This document shows, one piece after another, positions 10,843-20,440 of a DNA stretch of 64,000 nucleotides. The notes below the pieces were generated by a model. It saw only the letters and a list, made by a program, of their open reading frames with translations. It was not told the origin of the DNA and ran no database searches. Origin of the DNA: Trifolium pratense (Eukaryota > Streptophyta > Magnoliopsida > Fabales > Fabaceae); contig NC_060059.1 in assembly GCF_020283565.1 (NCBI RefSeq), positions 13,275,501-13,339,500 on the forward strand. The letters are read 5' to 3'. The position numbers and the translations under genes are program-made. The stretch's first letter is position 1. Each line of letters opens with the position of its first letter.

Positions 10843-11061
10843 CCAAATCAGCGGCAGTCTATCTGCTTACAAAATATAGTGGTTCTAACAGAATGAAAAA
10901 TTAAAGCATAAACATGAAAAACAAATATCCCTACCACCGTCGATCAAGAACCCAGTTCTGTGAACAAAAGTTGCGAGATGACGGAGCAGATTTCACACTT
11001 AATCCGAAAAACAAGTTGACTGAATGAAAAATATAAGTACTAATAGGATGAGTAAACCATT
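10843..11061 (-). repeat. EF1A 3' UTR/flank, proximal copy
   Basis: Sequence immediately downstream of the EF1A stop codon on the minus strand. It is the partner of 9713-9932, and its position identifies the duplicated unit as EF1A 3' sequence. Confidence 0.7.
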
Positions 11062-11110
11062 TACTATAATCGCGACAATAGACTTCCCTGGATAGATTAT
11101 CCTTCACGGT

Positions 11111-12530
11111 TCACTTCTTCTTGGGCTTAGGTCCTCCACTGGGTTCCTTCTTCTCCACAGCCTTGATGACTCCAACAGCCACAGTTTGACGCATGTCTCT
11201 GACAGCAAAACGGCCGAGTGGAGGATATTCAGAGAAAGTCTCAGCAACCATGGGCTTGGTGGGAACCATCTTAATGATACCAGCATCACCATTCTTCAAG
11301 AATTTGGGCTCCTTCTCAATTTCCTTACCAGAACGCCTATCGATCTTGGTAACAAGCTCAGCAAACTTGACAGCAATGTGGGAGGTGTGGCAGTCAAGAA
11401 CAGGGGCATAACCATTTCCAATCTGGCCAGGGTGATTCATGATGATCACTTGAGAGGTGAAGTTAGCAGCCTCCTTAGCTGGGTTATCCTTGGAGTTTGA
11501 GGCAACATAACCACGCTTGAGATCCTTAACAGCAACATTCTTAACGTTGAATCCCACATTGTCACCGGGAAGGGCCTCTTGGAGAGCTTCATGGTGCATC
11601 TCCACGGACTTGACTTCCGTAGTCAGTCCAGTTGGTGCAAAAGTCACCACCATTCCAGGTTTCAAGAAACCAGTCTCAACACGTCCCACAGGCACAGTTC
11701 CAATTCCTCCAATCTTGTAGACATCCTGAAGCGGTAATCGGAGGGGCTTGTCTGATGGCCTCTTAGGCTCGTTGATTTGGTCAAGGGCCTCAAGAAGGGT
11801 TGGACCCTTGTACCAATCAAGATTAGTAGAGCGCTCAATCATGTTATCTCCCTCGAATCCAGAGATGGGAACAAATGGAATTTTTTCTGGGTTATAGCCA
11901 ACCTTCTTCAAATAGGATGAAACTTCCTTCACAATTTCATCATACCTACCCTTAGAGTACTTGGGTGTAGTGGCATCCATCTGTTCAAGACGGAACAAAA
12001 ATTAGTACTTGCATAAGTTAATTATAAAGTAAAACCAATCAAATTTGCAACTTCAAATTTAAACATACCTTGTTGCAGCAGCAGATCATTTGCTTGACAC
12101 CAAGAGTGAAAGCAAGGAGAGCATGTTCACGGGTCTGTCCGTCTTTAGAAATACCAGCTTCAAAACCACCAGTAGTGGAATCAATGATGAGAACAGCACA
12201 ATCAGCTTGGGATGTTCCAGTAATCATGTTCTTAATGAAATCCCTATGTCCGGGGGCATCAATGACAGTGCAGTAGTACTTAGTTGTCTCAAACTTCCAG
12301 AGAGCAATGTCAATTGTGATACCTCTTTCACGCTCAGCCTTAAGCTTGTCAAGAACCCAAGCATACTTGAATGAACGCTTGTTCATCTCAGCAGCTTCTT
12401 TCTCAAACCTCTCAATCACACGCTTGTCAATACCGCCAAGCTTGTAGATCAAGTGACCGGTGGTAGTCGACTTCCCAGAGTCGACATGGCCAATGACAAC
12501 AATGTTAATATGAACCTTTTCCTTACCCAT
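11111..12530 (-). CDS. EF1A: Translation elongation factor 1-alpha
   Basis: eEF1A carries aminoacyl-tRNA to the ribosome as a GTPase in the cytosol. There are two coding exons: 12530-12069 (154 codons) and 11980-11111 (289 codons plus TGA). The 88-bp intron has GT and AG ends and joins NK to MD, so it splits the G4 motif NKMD; plant EF1A genes are known to have an intron there. G1 is GHVDSGKST (about residues 14-22), G3 DAPGH (about 91-95), and G5 lies near ISGFEG. The predicted protein is 443 residues, slightly short of the usual 447-449 because the C-terminal tail is compact ([11 protein letters not shown]). The frame is intact and all conserved blocks are present. It should be highly and broadly expressed. 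A recent retrogene is excluded by the intron. Confidence 0.97.
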
Positions 12531-13225
12531 CTGTCCTTAAAAGCTTAATCAACAAAAAGATCTGCTGATTCAAGAAAGAAAACCGTAGATAAGTATGATC
12601 CCAAAGAATAAACGAAAAGATTGTGGAAGACTACTATGAACAACGCATGAAAAAAGGGATCGGACGTTTCAACAAAGAAAACAATAGTATCAATCTTCAA
12701 CACACCAACAACAGAATACACAATCCAAGTCAATAATTCAATATCAAGATGTAAATACACAAATTATTTCAACAGATTAAGCATACACATCACGATGTGA
12801 AAACAGATTAACAAACCCTAAATATATATAACTAAAAAATAACATCTTTATAGTATAATCACATGTTCATGTTATACAAAATCCTCAGTGAAAAGATTGA
12901 TGCTTTAATAACAAATAAAAGTACTGATTCATAAACAAAAAAACAATTATCACACAATGTGTATTCACAATTTGGGATTTAACATGAACACAAGTTCTAA
13001 CAAACTAGGTCAAATTGAAACAAAAATCAGAAACAAAAAACAAAAAACAAAGCAATGTCTAATATAATGTAATGAAATCCAAACAACGTGAATAAACTTT
13101 GAATAGATGATGATAATAAGAATAAAACGATGAAAACGAAATCGAAGGGTTACCTTGTGAAGGAGGAAGGTGCGGTAGAACTCTGGAGGCAAAAAGCAGT
13201 AGGGTTTTGAAAAGTGTTAGACTTA
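12531..13225 (-). other. EF1A 5' leader exon and leader intron
   Basis: A donor CAAG|GTAACC at 13154/13153 and an acceptor ACAG directly before the EF1A ATG define a leader intron of about 623 bp (12531-13153). The leader exon runs from 13154 to about 13205-13225. Leader introns that raise expression are well known in plant EF1A genes. The transcription start is inferred from the TATA box. Confidence 0.75.
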
Positions 13226-13240
13226 GAGGGGTTTATATAG
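13200..13240 (-). promoter_or_regulatory. EF1A TATA box and telo-box
   Basis: On the minus strand, CTATATAAACC (13231-13240) is a strong TATA box and AAAACCCTA (13200-13208) is a telo-box just downstream, near the expected start site. Telo-boxes are characteristic of plant EF1A and ribosomal-protein promoters. Confidence 0.8.
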
Positions 13241-13480
13241 TAACGTGGTACTCAAGATTAAGATTTTTTTTTTTTTTGAACAGCAAGATTAAGAATTAAG
13301 GATTCAAATCAGATTGTTTAAGATTGTGCCAAAAATAATAAAAGGTTAAATATAAAATGAACACTTGTATATTGAGCAAAAAAAAAAATAACAATTGTAC
13401 CAAAAAAAGAAAACACTTTTTTATTTTTTATTTTTTTGAATAAATACTTTTTTTTATTTAGTCGCTTGCGGTAAATTATA

Positions 13481-13735
13481 AGGTTAAATATATTTTTGGT
13501 TGCTATAGTTTTCCATAATTTTGTTTTTAGTCCTTGAAGATTTTTTTCGTACTTTCTAGTTCCTGAAGATTTTTCCATCAGCGTTTTTTGTCCCTACTTT
13601 TTATTCAACTCGTGCATATCATTTGATTTTTTTTTCTTCGGTCATGTTTAGTACATTATATGAATCTCTCTTACAAAAGTTTAAATTTTTTTAATCAAAA
13701 GATGAATTAATTATGAAATTTTAAGTTATATAACA
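13481..13735 (+). mobile_element. Partial GGTTAAATA-family MITE
   Basis: It starts AGGTTAAATATATTTTTGG and contains the blocks TTTGTTTTTAGTCC and TGTCCCTACTTTTTATTCAA seen in the complete member at 24510-25010. Its second half matches that element's other arm, but the right end is missing. Confidence 0.65.
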
Positions 13736-14007
13736 TTGTAAATAAATATTATTTTGGCCCACAATGTTTGAAAATGATGTGTTAGATCTGTTAAAAAATT
13801 GGGGATTGTACAATTCTTTGGGTGCCCGAATTGATTTAGAAACTAGTCATGAAAAAGAACAATTATGTTTCTGACATTTTATTGGCCCTAGGCAAAGTAC
13901 GAAAAATAACTTATTTCATTTACCATAATATGTTTTACTAGCACAAAACTAATAACAAAAAAAAAAAAGAAATTGATCGTTATTAGTATTAAATAACCCG
14001 AAAAAAT

Positions 14008-14405
14008 GGTTAAATATATTTTTAGCTCCTATAAATATATCAAATTTCTTTTGTAGTCTCTATAAAAAATTTCAGGGCAGTTTTGATTCTCAAATATTTT
14101 CTGTCACAATTTGTTGTCCCTACTTTTAAGTCAATCCATGTATATGTGCAGAAGTTTGTTAGTCCCCGTGAGCTTAGCTCGGATGGCAGAGAGATTGCAC
14201 TATATGTGCAGAAGTCAAAGTTCGAACCCCAAACACTCCACTTATTCACCTTTAAGGTGGATTTTCTAGTCACTAGACTATTTGACAAAAAACAAATCTC
14301 TCTTGAAAAATTTTAAATTTATTAATGAGGTATGAATTAAATAGAGATTTTAAAGTTTTTCATGTGCTTAAAAATTCATATTTAATTCATTTTATGTTAA
14401 GAAAT
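14008..14405 (+). mobile_element. GGTTAAATA-family MITE interrupted by a SINE
   Basis: The left arm begins GGTTAAATATATTTTTAG and continues to the TTGTTGTCCCTACTTTTAA block. A SINE-like block follows, then sequence resembling the centre of the MITE (ctcttgaaaaattttaaatt). The right terminus is not clear. Confidence 0.5.
14164..14290 (+). mobile_element. tRNA-derived SINE, Medicago-type
   Basis: It starts CCCCGTGAGCTTAGCTCGG, resembling a tRNA A box, and has a B box AAGTTCGAACCCC. The body cacttattcacctttaagg and the end tagtcactagactatttgac are shared with the copies at 23881-24006 and 26598-26729. No target duplication was recognised here. Confidence 0.7.
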
Positions 14406-14519
14406 TCCAATTTGTTGTGGGAGAAGTTTTTCTGATATTATACACATAAATACAAAGAATCATACAAAAATGTGAAAGTAAAGAATAAGAGAAATACAAA
14501 GAATATTCAGCGCCAAAAA

Positions 14520-14642
14520 ATCCACTTGGGTTGGTGCATTGGTATTGGCTTGGACCTGAGAGTGTGCTCCTCTTGAGGTCTGAGATTCGATTATCTATGG
14601 TGCCAATTTGGGTGGGCTAATTTAGCTTCAAAAAAAAAAATC
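14520..14642 (+). mobile_element. Second SINE family, with target duplication
   Basis: It has a tRNA-like head (GGTTGGTGCATTGGTATTGG) and a B-box-like GGTCTGAGATTCGATT, and ends in an A run. It is flanked by a 12-bp direct repeat CAGCGCCAAAAA (14508-14519 and 14643-14654), the hallmark of LINE-assisted retroposition. Confidence 0.8.
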
Positions 14643-14691
14643 CAGCGCCAAAAATATTTTCTTACTCTAAATTATGGACCAATATAGTTTA

Positions 14692-15496
14692 TCATATACT
14701 ACTCTTATCTTTGAGTGTGTTAGTATCAATTACCACCTGAATTTCACCAACATGTGGAGGTAAGTAGGGGTTCTCCAAACCAACATTTAAAGGATATGAT
14801 CCATTTCTGGGGACCAAAGTGATCTTTCCAGTGCCTGAGATAGGAAAGGTTTTAATTTGCGGTTGCAGTCGCGGATGCAGTTGCGACTGCAGGTGTTGTG
14901 GTTGCGGTCATTGCGGTCGCTGCGAAGTAGATTGCGGCTGCTGCGGTGTGAAATAATTTTCTATCCTCACAAACACAATAAAAACCATAATTTCTTATAT
15001 ATCTTTTATTTATAGTTCTCTCTACCACAGTGGCAAATTAACCAAATCCAGTGCAGAAACCAAACTTTCAAACACAATCAAAAAATCTAGGCCAGAACAA
15101 CATGAGTGAAAATTCAGTGGTTCAGTATGTTGCCCCTTCAAATGTTTATCTAGATTCTAATTTTCTACCTGTTGCAGTCCGTTGCGGTCAAAACGTTGTT
15201 GCTGAAAAATTTCGTTGCGTTGCAGTTTCATTGCGCATCCCGAGTGATCTAAGTTCACACCGCAATTGCGGTCTGATGCGGTTGCGCTGTCGACCGCATC
15301 CGCAATATTGCGGCTGCATCAGGTGATGCGGTCCGCAATTTAAAACCTTAGGAGGCCGGATAAAGTATTCGTCACTTTCCTCATCAGATTCGCCGTGTGT
15401 GTCTATGACAAACTGATCAGCTATTGATGTTGAGATCATCATAAAGAGGCACACATGAGCAAGGATGAAAATCGTTAGGGATCTTGTTGTTGTCAT
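14692..15496 (-). pseudogene. Kunitz-type inhibitor gene split by a MITE and truncated
   Basis: The 5' part (15496-15354) encodes a signal peptide and the Kunitz N-terminus (QFVIDTHGE; DEYFIRPP), very like the two downstream copies. It is cut by a 503-bp element (14846-15348) flanked by TAGGA. On the far side homology resumes (NGSYPLNVGLENPYLPP) and ends at a TGA at 14692-14694. Taking out the element and one TAGGA copy leaves 297 bases, in frame, so the insertion did break a reading frame. Even so, the product would lack the C-terminal half and the first disulfide cysteine is Tyr. This is therefore a dead copy of the tandem family. Confidence 0.85.
14846..15348. mobile_element. 503-bp TIR transposon (MITE) inside the Kunitz copy
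   Basis: The ends are inverted copies: AAGGTTTTAATTTGCGG on the left and CCGCAATTTAAAACCT on the right. Both subterminal regions are rich in gcggttgc-type motifs. The target duplication is TAGGA (14841-14845 and 15349-15353); the exact boundary is ambiguous by a base. No transposase frame, so it is non-autonomous. The superfamily is not settled. Confidence 0.85.
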
Positions 15497-15539
15497 GATG
15501 GTTGTTAATGAATTATGGATTATTTGAAGGCTTTAGTGG

Positions 15540-15860
15540 TTTTATGTTTTTGCTATTCGTTGTAAGGCAATGTATTTATAGGATTGACATGTTACCATGC
15601 ATGCAATGTATTGAATGATTGATGAATATTAAACAAATGACCATTTTCTAATTGCTAACTTGCTCTGTAACTTAGTTTTGATCGCATGATTATGATAGGG
15701 TGGAAATGGTGATTTTTTTCCTAGTTTGAATCGTTGAGACCAAAATCCACCAGCATGCTAAAACACTTTTGTGGTCACTGTCTTTTTCATTTGTTCATCT
15801 GTCCGTAAATTAATAAATAATTATACCAAAAAAAATAATTGTTGCATAGGAATTGTATCC
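15540..15860 (-). promoter_or_regulatory. Promoter region of Kunitz copy 1
   Basis: This upstream region is shared with the regions before the other two copies (about 17270-17650 and 20030-20440). It includes a TATA box (TATTTATA at 15573-15580 as read on the plus strand) and a ccaaaatccaccagcatgct block. Its conservation shows that the duplicated unit included the promoter. Confidence 0.6.
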
Positions 15861-16618
15861 TTAAAAGTATATGATAATATTTTGCAGTCAAAAGAGAAAT
15901 AAAGCTAAGGCACGGCTCATATATAGTCTGGAATCAAATCTGATTTCTTAATTTTAAGTGTGTGTTTGGCATCACAGTTCGTAGGTTCACCGAAATTAGG
16001 GCAAGCTAGCCACTGTGATTTTGCAATAGCTTCTATTCTAAAATCATGTGACTCGCTATAATTTCTACCGAATTTACTTTGATATTTACTAGTTACTATC
16101 ATCAAAGATGCACTAAATCTGATAAGGTTAACTAAGCAAATCTAATTAGTTGACAACAATAATATTATATTTTATATCGAGGAGACGGTTCAAGTTGTTG
16201 GAGTAGTGCTTTTCATATATTTATAGGAACGTTCAATATGTTTTGGAACTCGATTTCGAAATTAAATTGTTACCAGTAAAATATTTGTGTTTGGTAATGG
16301 TGATTTGTGTTTTGAGAGGAAGGAGATGCAATGTATTAAACGAACACATGACTAATTTTGATTGATCCACCTCACCTCAGTTAAGTACGTATACCCAACA
16401 AAATTAACAAGGTAGCGAAGAATGTACCTAAATACATTAACAATATCTTCACCTAAGTAAAGAAATTAACAAGCTTTATTTTTTTGACAGAATACATATA
16501 ACATTCTCGTTCTTTCATCATTTTATCGTGAAAATGAACGACAGCACCACATTTATTGGTAAACAACATAAATGTGTAAACGCACTACACATATGAACTA
16601 CTTCACTGTCAATCCTGA

Positions 16619-17233
16619 TTAGCTTTTCTGGAACACAACAGGGACGAGATCAACATCAAGGGCCAATAGATTCTTGCCATTCTCATGAATAATTCCAACA
16701 GCCCCACATTCAAGCATACAATCGGGGCATACCTCTCTAGGACACCATTCGATGAAATAGATACCAGCAGCTTCACTCTGCATAATCCTAAAGAAGTTAC
16801 CAAATGATCCAATTGTACCGTCATCTTTACCAGTGATAATGAGCCTCCTTCCGCTCGTAGCATCCCTCTCACCCAATCTCCAGTCTGTTGACTGTCCACA
16901 AGTTGTGGAAGCTATGAATTGGATTCTCAAGTCTCTGTTATGCCTCACATCGTCTTCATCGTGATGGGAAACAAAAGGTATGAACACAACAGTCAAACCA
17001 TGTGGTAAGTCAGGGTTGTCAAGGCCAACATTCCAAGGACATGATCCATTGTTTAAGACCAAAGAGAAACTTCCGCCATTGCTTGTGATAGCAGGCCTGA
17101 TGAAGTATTCGTCTCCTTCTTCAACGGATTCTCCGTTTGTGTCTATGATAAACTGAGCTATTGATGTTGAGATCATCACAAAGAGGCACACATTAGCAAG
17201 GATGAATATCGCGAGGGATCTTGTTGTTGTCAT
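16619..17233 (-). CDS. Kunitz-type (soybean trypsin inhibitor family) proteinase inhibitor
   Basis: An intronless gene of 204 residues, the normal size for the family. Residues 1-26 are a hydrophobic signal peptide ending ...STSIA, so the mature protein likely starts QFIIDTNGE and is secreted or vacuolar. The Kunitz signature region (DEYFIRPA) and later STDWRLGERD and GNFFRI blocks are present. Cysteines at 65, 112, 164, 169, 172 and 176 could form the first canonical disulfide (65-112) and a second loop. Where soybean inhibitor carries its Arg reactive site, this protein has an acidic, His-rich stretch (SHHDEDDVRHNR), so trypsin inhibition is doubtful. A TATATATA box lies at 17308-17315. It forms a tandem array with 19357-19971 and the broken copy at 14692-15496. 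Confidence 0.95.
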   Translation of the reverse strand: MTTTRSLAIFILANVCLFVMISTSIAQFIIDTNGESVEEGDEYFIRPAITSNGGSFSLVLNNGSCPWNVGLDNPDLPHGLTVVFIPFVSHHDEDDVRHNRDLRIQFIASTTCGQSTDWRLGERDATSGRRLIITGKDDGTIGSFGNFFRIMQSEAAGIYFIEWCPREVCPDCMLECGAVGIIHENGKNLLALDVDLVPVVFQKS

Positions 17234-17704
17234 GGTTGTTGATGAATTATGGAGTATTTGAAGGATTTAGTGGTTTTGTGTTTTTTTCTATTCGTTGTGT
17301 GGCAAGGTATATATAGGATAGATCATGTTACCATGCATGCATGCAATGTATAGAATAATTGATGAATATTAAATGTTACTTTGTTTTGATCACATGAAAT
17401 GGTGAACTTTTTCCTAGTTTGAATCGATGCATAGAGACCAAAATCCACCAGCATGCTAAAACACTTTTGTCTGTTTCATTTGTTCATTCTCACTGTAAAT
17501 TAATAAATTTGTTGGTTACTTTGTCTGTTTCATTTGTTCGTTCTGTCAGTAAATTAATATATAATTATATTAAAAAAAAAAAAAGGTTGCACTTGTTGCA
17601 TAGGAATTGTATCCTTGAAAGTGTGATAATAACATGCAGTCAAAGTAGAAGTAAAGCTAAGGCACAGCTCATATTCTTACGATTGGTTAATGGTGAGTTC
17701 CCAG

Positions 17705-17862
17705 ACAGCACAAACATGATAGCAGGAGGTCCAATAGATCTTAAAAAATTAGAACTAACTCAATCCTACAAAACCGGCTAGTAAGGTGAGGATTGCCTCT
17801 ACTTATAAACCCATGTTTAGCCATCTCACATCCAATGTGAAACTCTTAACACATTTCGTCTG
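17705..17862 (-). repeat. LTR-like dispersed repeat fragment
   Basis: On the minus strand it contains agcaatcctcacctta-like, ccggttttgtagg and cacattggatgtgagatg motifs. A related sequence occurs on the plus strand at 48775-49065. It looks like a piece of an LTR or TRIM element. The exact family was not identified. Confidence 0.5.
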
Positions 17863-18049
17863 ATTTCAAATCCGATTTCCTAATTTTAAGTGTGTTTGGT
17901 CACCGAAATTAGTGTAAGCCACTGTGATTTTGTAATAGCTTATTTTCCAAAATAATCTAACTCAACACGATTTCAACGAATTTACTTTGATACTTACTAT
18001 CAAAGATATGCACTAAATCTGATAAACTAAACAAATCTAATTATGTTGA

Positions 18050-18130
18050 CAAAGCCTCAGCCAAAGTGGGAGAGATTTGAATGAATCTGCTCCAGTTTTG
18101 TGGCAGCAACATGCACAACTCCTGCATAAT
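18050..18130 (-). pseudogene. Tiny LINE RNase H relic
   Basis: A short stretch similar in nucleotide sequence to 21410-21500 (gtgggagag... and tggcagca... blocks). On the minus strand it gives an ATKLEQI / SPTLAEAL-like fragment typical of LINE-derived RNase H domains. Confidence 0.35.
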
Positions 18131-19039
18131 CACTGTTAACCAGTCCTCAGCCTGTAGATCCGGGAGAATCTAACTAGATGAATTGTTGGACAGTTCATGA
18201 AGAGATGACTTTCCTTTTTTGTTATCTCTTATTTTGTTCAATTTCTTCCACAGGAATGACCTTACTCCCCAAACTAGCTAGAAATTTATAATTAAGTGCA
18301 TGTGCAACACAAACATTATTTTAGTAACAGAAAGTTGAAAATGAAGTTCAGATGAATCATGTAGGGTTATGTGTACAGAGAGAAAGGTTACTAAATTTAG
18401 AACTTTGATATTTAAGGAACAAAAAAATTGACTTTAAAAGGAAAGGAATATAGAGAGCAAAATTGCAATTAAGTTTTAAAAATATGGAACATCCACTTAT
18501 AAGACAAAAAATAAATTAAATGGTGAACACTATGATATCTAAGAAATATGATAGGCACGAGTAACCAATTAATTTAGTTGGTGGAATAGAAATAACTAAA
18601 TTCATGCTCTAGAAGAACAGAAGAGGGCTCTCTTCCGAAAGCACGAATTTCTGCCTATTAGGGTGACCTCCAACTAAGAAGTCTTATTTTTTGCTTTTCA
18701 ATTAACTTATTAACTTAATATGTTAGGACTTGACAACTTATTTTTTCTTTTAATCCATGTATTGTTCATCATTTTCCTCTTTTGATTTGTTGAGCACCTT
18801 TAAGCGGCCACACCAGAAATCACAATTTCCATCGCGGATGAGTTTTCCAGTCACATTTTTGGCCTAATATTGTCCATGATGGCTAGAAAATAGGAAAGTA
18901 GGTGATGCTCTAAAAATCTCTAAACTCTTGTCTAAAAATTGACCAGTTTTAAAGATGATTAAATAAAGCAAAGAAAATTGATGCGTTGATTCTTGTATGG
19001 GGTGGCCTGAGGCTCTGGAAGTTAAAGTTAAGAGGAATG

Positions 19040-19356
19040 TAGATGGTAATGGTGGTTTGTGTTTTGAGAGGAAGGAGATACAATGTATTGAATGAACACA
19101 TGACTAATTTTGATTGATCCACTTCTGTTAAGTATGTATACCCAACAAAATTAACAAGGCAACGAAGAATGTACATAATGCAACATGATCAATTAAAGCT
19201 TTATTTATTTGACAGAATACATATAATATAACCTTCTCGTTCTTTCATGATTTTATCGTGAAAATGAACGATAGGACCACATTTATTGGTAAACAAGAAA
19301 GCAACAAGAGTCTGTAAACACACTATACATATGAACTACTACACCATCGATCCCGA
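19040..19356 (-). repeat. Duplicated 3' flank of the Kunitz genes
   Basis: This segment downstream of copy 3 matches 16308-16618 downstream of copy 2, for example tgtgttttgagaggaaggag and cccaacaaaattaacaagg. Together with the shared promoters it defines a tandem repeat unit of about 2.7 kb. Confidence 0.75.
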
Positions 19357-19971
19357 TTAGCTTTTCTGGAACACAACAGGGATGACACCGCCATCAAGGG
19401 CCAACAGAGTCTTTCCATTCTCACGAATGATACCAACAGCCCCACATTCAAGCATACAAGTGGGGCATACCTCTCTAGGACACCATTCGATGAAATAGAT
19501 ACCTACAGCTTCAGTCCGCACGATCCTAAAGAAGTTACCAAATGATCGAACTGTACCATCATCTCTTCCAGTGATAATGAGCCTCCTTCCACTCGTAGCG
19601 TCCCTCTCACCCAATCTCCAGTCTGTTGATTGTCCACAAGTTGTGGAAGCTATGAATTGGATTCTCAAGTCACTGTTAACCCTCACATCGTCTTCATCGT
19701 GATGGGAAACAAAAGGTATGAACACAACAGTCAAACCATGTGGTAAGTCAGGGTTGTCAAGGCCAACATTCAAAGGACATGATCCATTTTTTAAGACCAA
19801 AGAGAAACTTCCTCCATTGCCTGTGATAGCAGGCCTGATGTAGTATTCATCTCCTTCTTCAACAGATTCTCCGTTTGTGTCTATGATAAACTGAGCTATT
19901 GATGTTGAGATCATCACAACGAGGCACACATTCGCAAGGATGAATATCGTGAGGGATCTTGTGTTTGTCAT
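19357..19971 (-). CDS. Kunitz-type proteinase inhibitor, tandem copy
   Basis: 204 residues, intronless, differing from the neighbour at 16619-17233 at about 23 positions by my count (about 89 percent identical). The signal peptide (1-26), the six cysteines and the acidic SHHDEDDV loop are all kept. Differences concentrate in the loop flank (HNR to VNS at 98-100), around 141-156 and near the C-terminus (VDL to GGV). A TATATATA box sits at 20044-20051. Likely a secreted or vacuolar defence or storage protein. The divergence pattern would fit changing target specificity, but that is inference. Confidence 0.95.
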   Translation of the reverse strand: MTNTRSLTIFILANVCLVVMISTSIAQFIIDTNGESVEEGDEYYIRPAITGNGGSFSLVLKNGSCPLNVGLDNPDLPHGLTVVFIPFVSHHDEDDVRVNSDLRIQFIASTTCGQSTDWRLGERDATSGRRLIITGRDDGTVRSFGNFFRIVRTEAVGIYFIEWCPREVCPTCMLECGAVGIIRENGKTLLALDGGVIPVVFQKS

Positions 19972-20440
19972 GGTTGTTGATGAATTATGGAGTATTTGAA
20001 GGCTTTAGTGGTTTTGTGTTTTGTTATTCTTTGCGAGGCAAGGTATATATAGGATTTATTATGTACCATGCATGCATGCAATGTATAGAATGATTGATGA
20101 ATATTAAATTTTACTTAGTTTTGATCGCATGAAATGGTGAATTTTTTCCTAGTTTGAATCGTTGCATACAGAGGCCAAAATCCACCAGCATGCTAAAACA
20201 CTTTTGTCTGTATCATATTTTGTTGGTTACTTTGTCTGTTTCATTTGTATTCTCACTGTAAATTAATAAATTTGTTGGGTACTTTGTCTGTTTCATTTGT
20301 TCATTCTCACTGTAAATTAATAAATTATCAGAAAAAAATGTTGCATTTCTTGCATAGGTATTGTATCCTTAATAGTATGATAATATCATAATACTATCAT
20401 GCAGGCACTTAATTTAAAGTAGAAGTAAAGCTAAGGCACA

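Noticed and set aside
11186..11720. Plus-strand open frames over EF1A
   Set aside because: They are shadows of the highly constrained EF1A coding sequence on the other strand.
14846..15348. Short open frames in the gcggttgc-rich MITE
   Set aside because: They come from biased repeat composition; no protein similarity.
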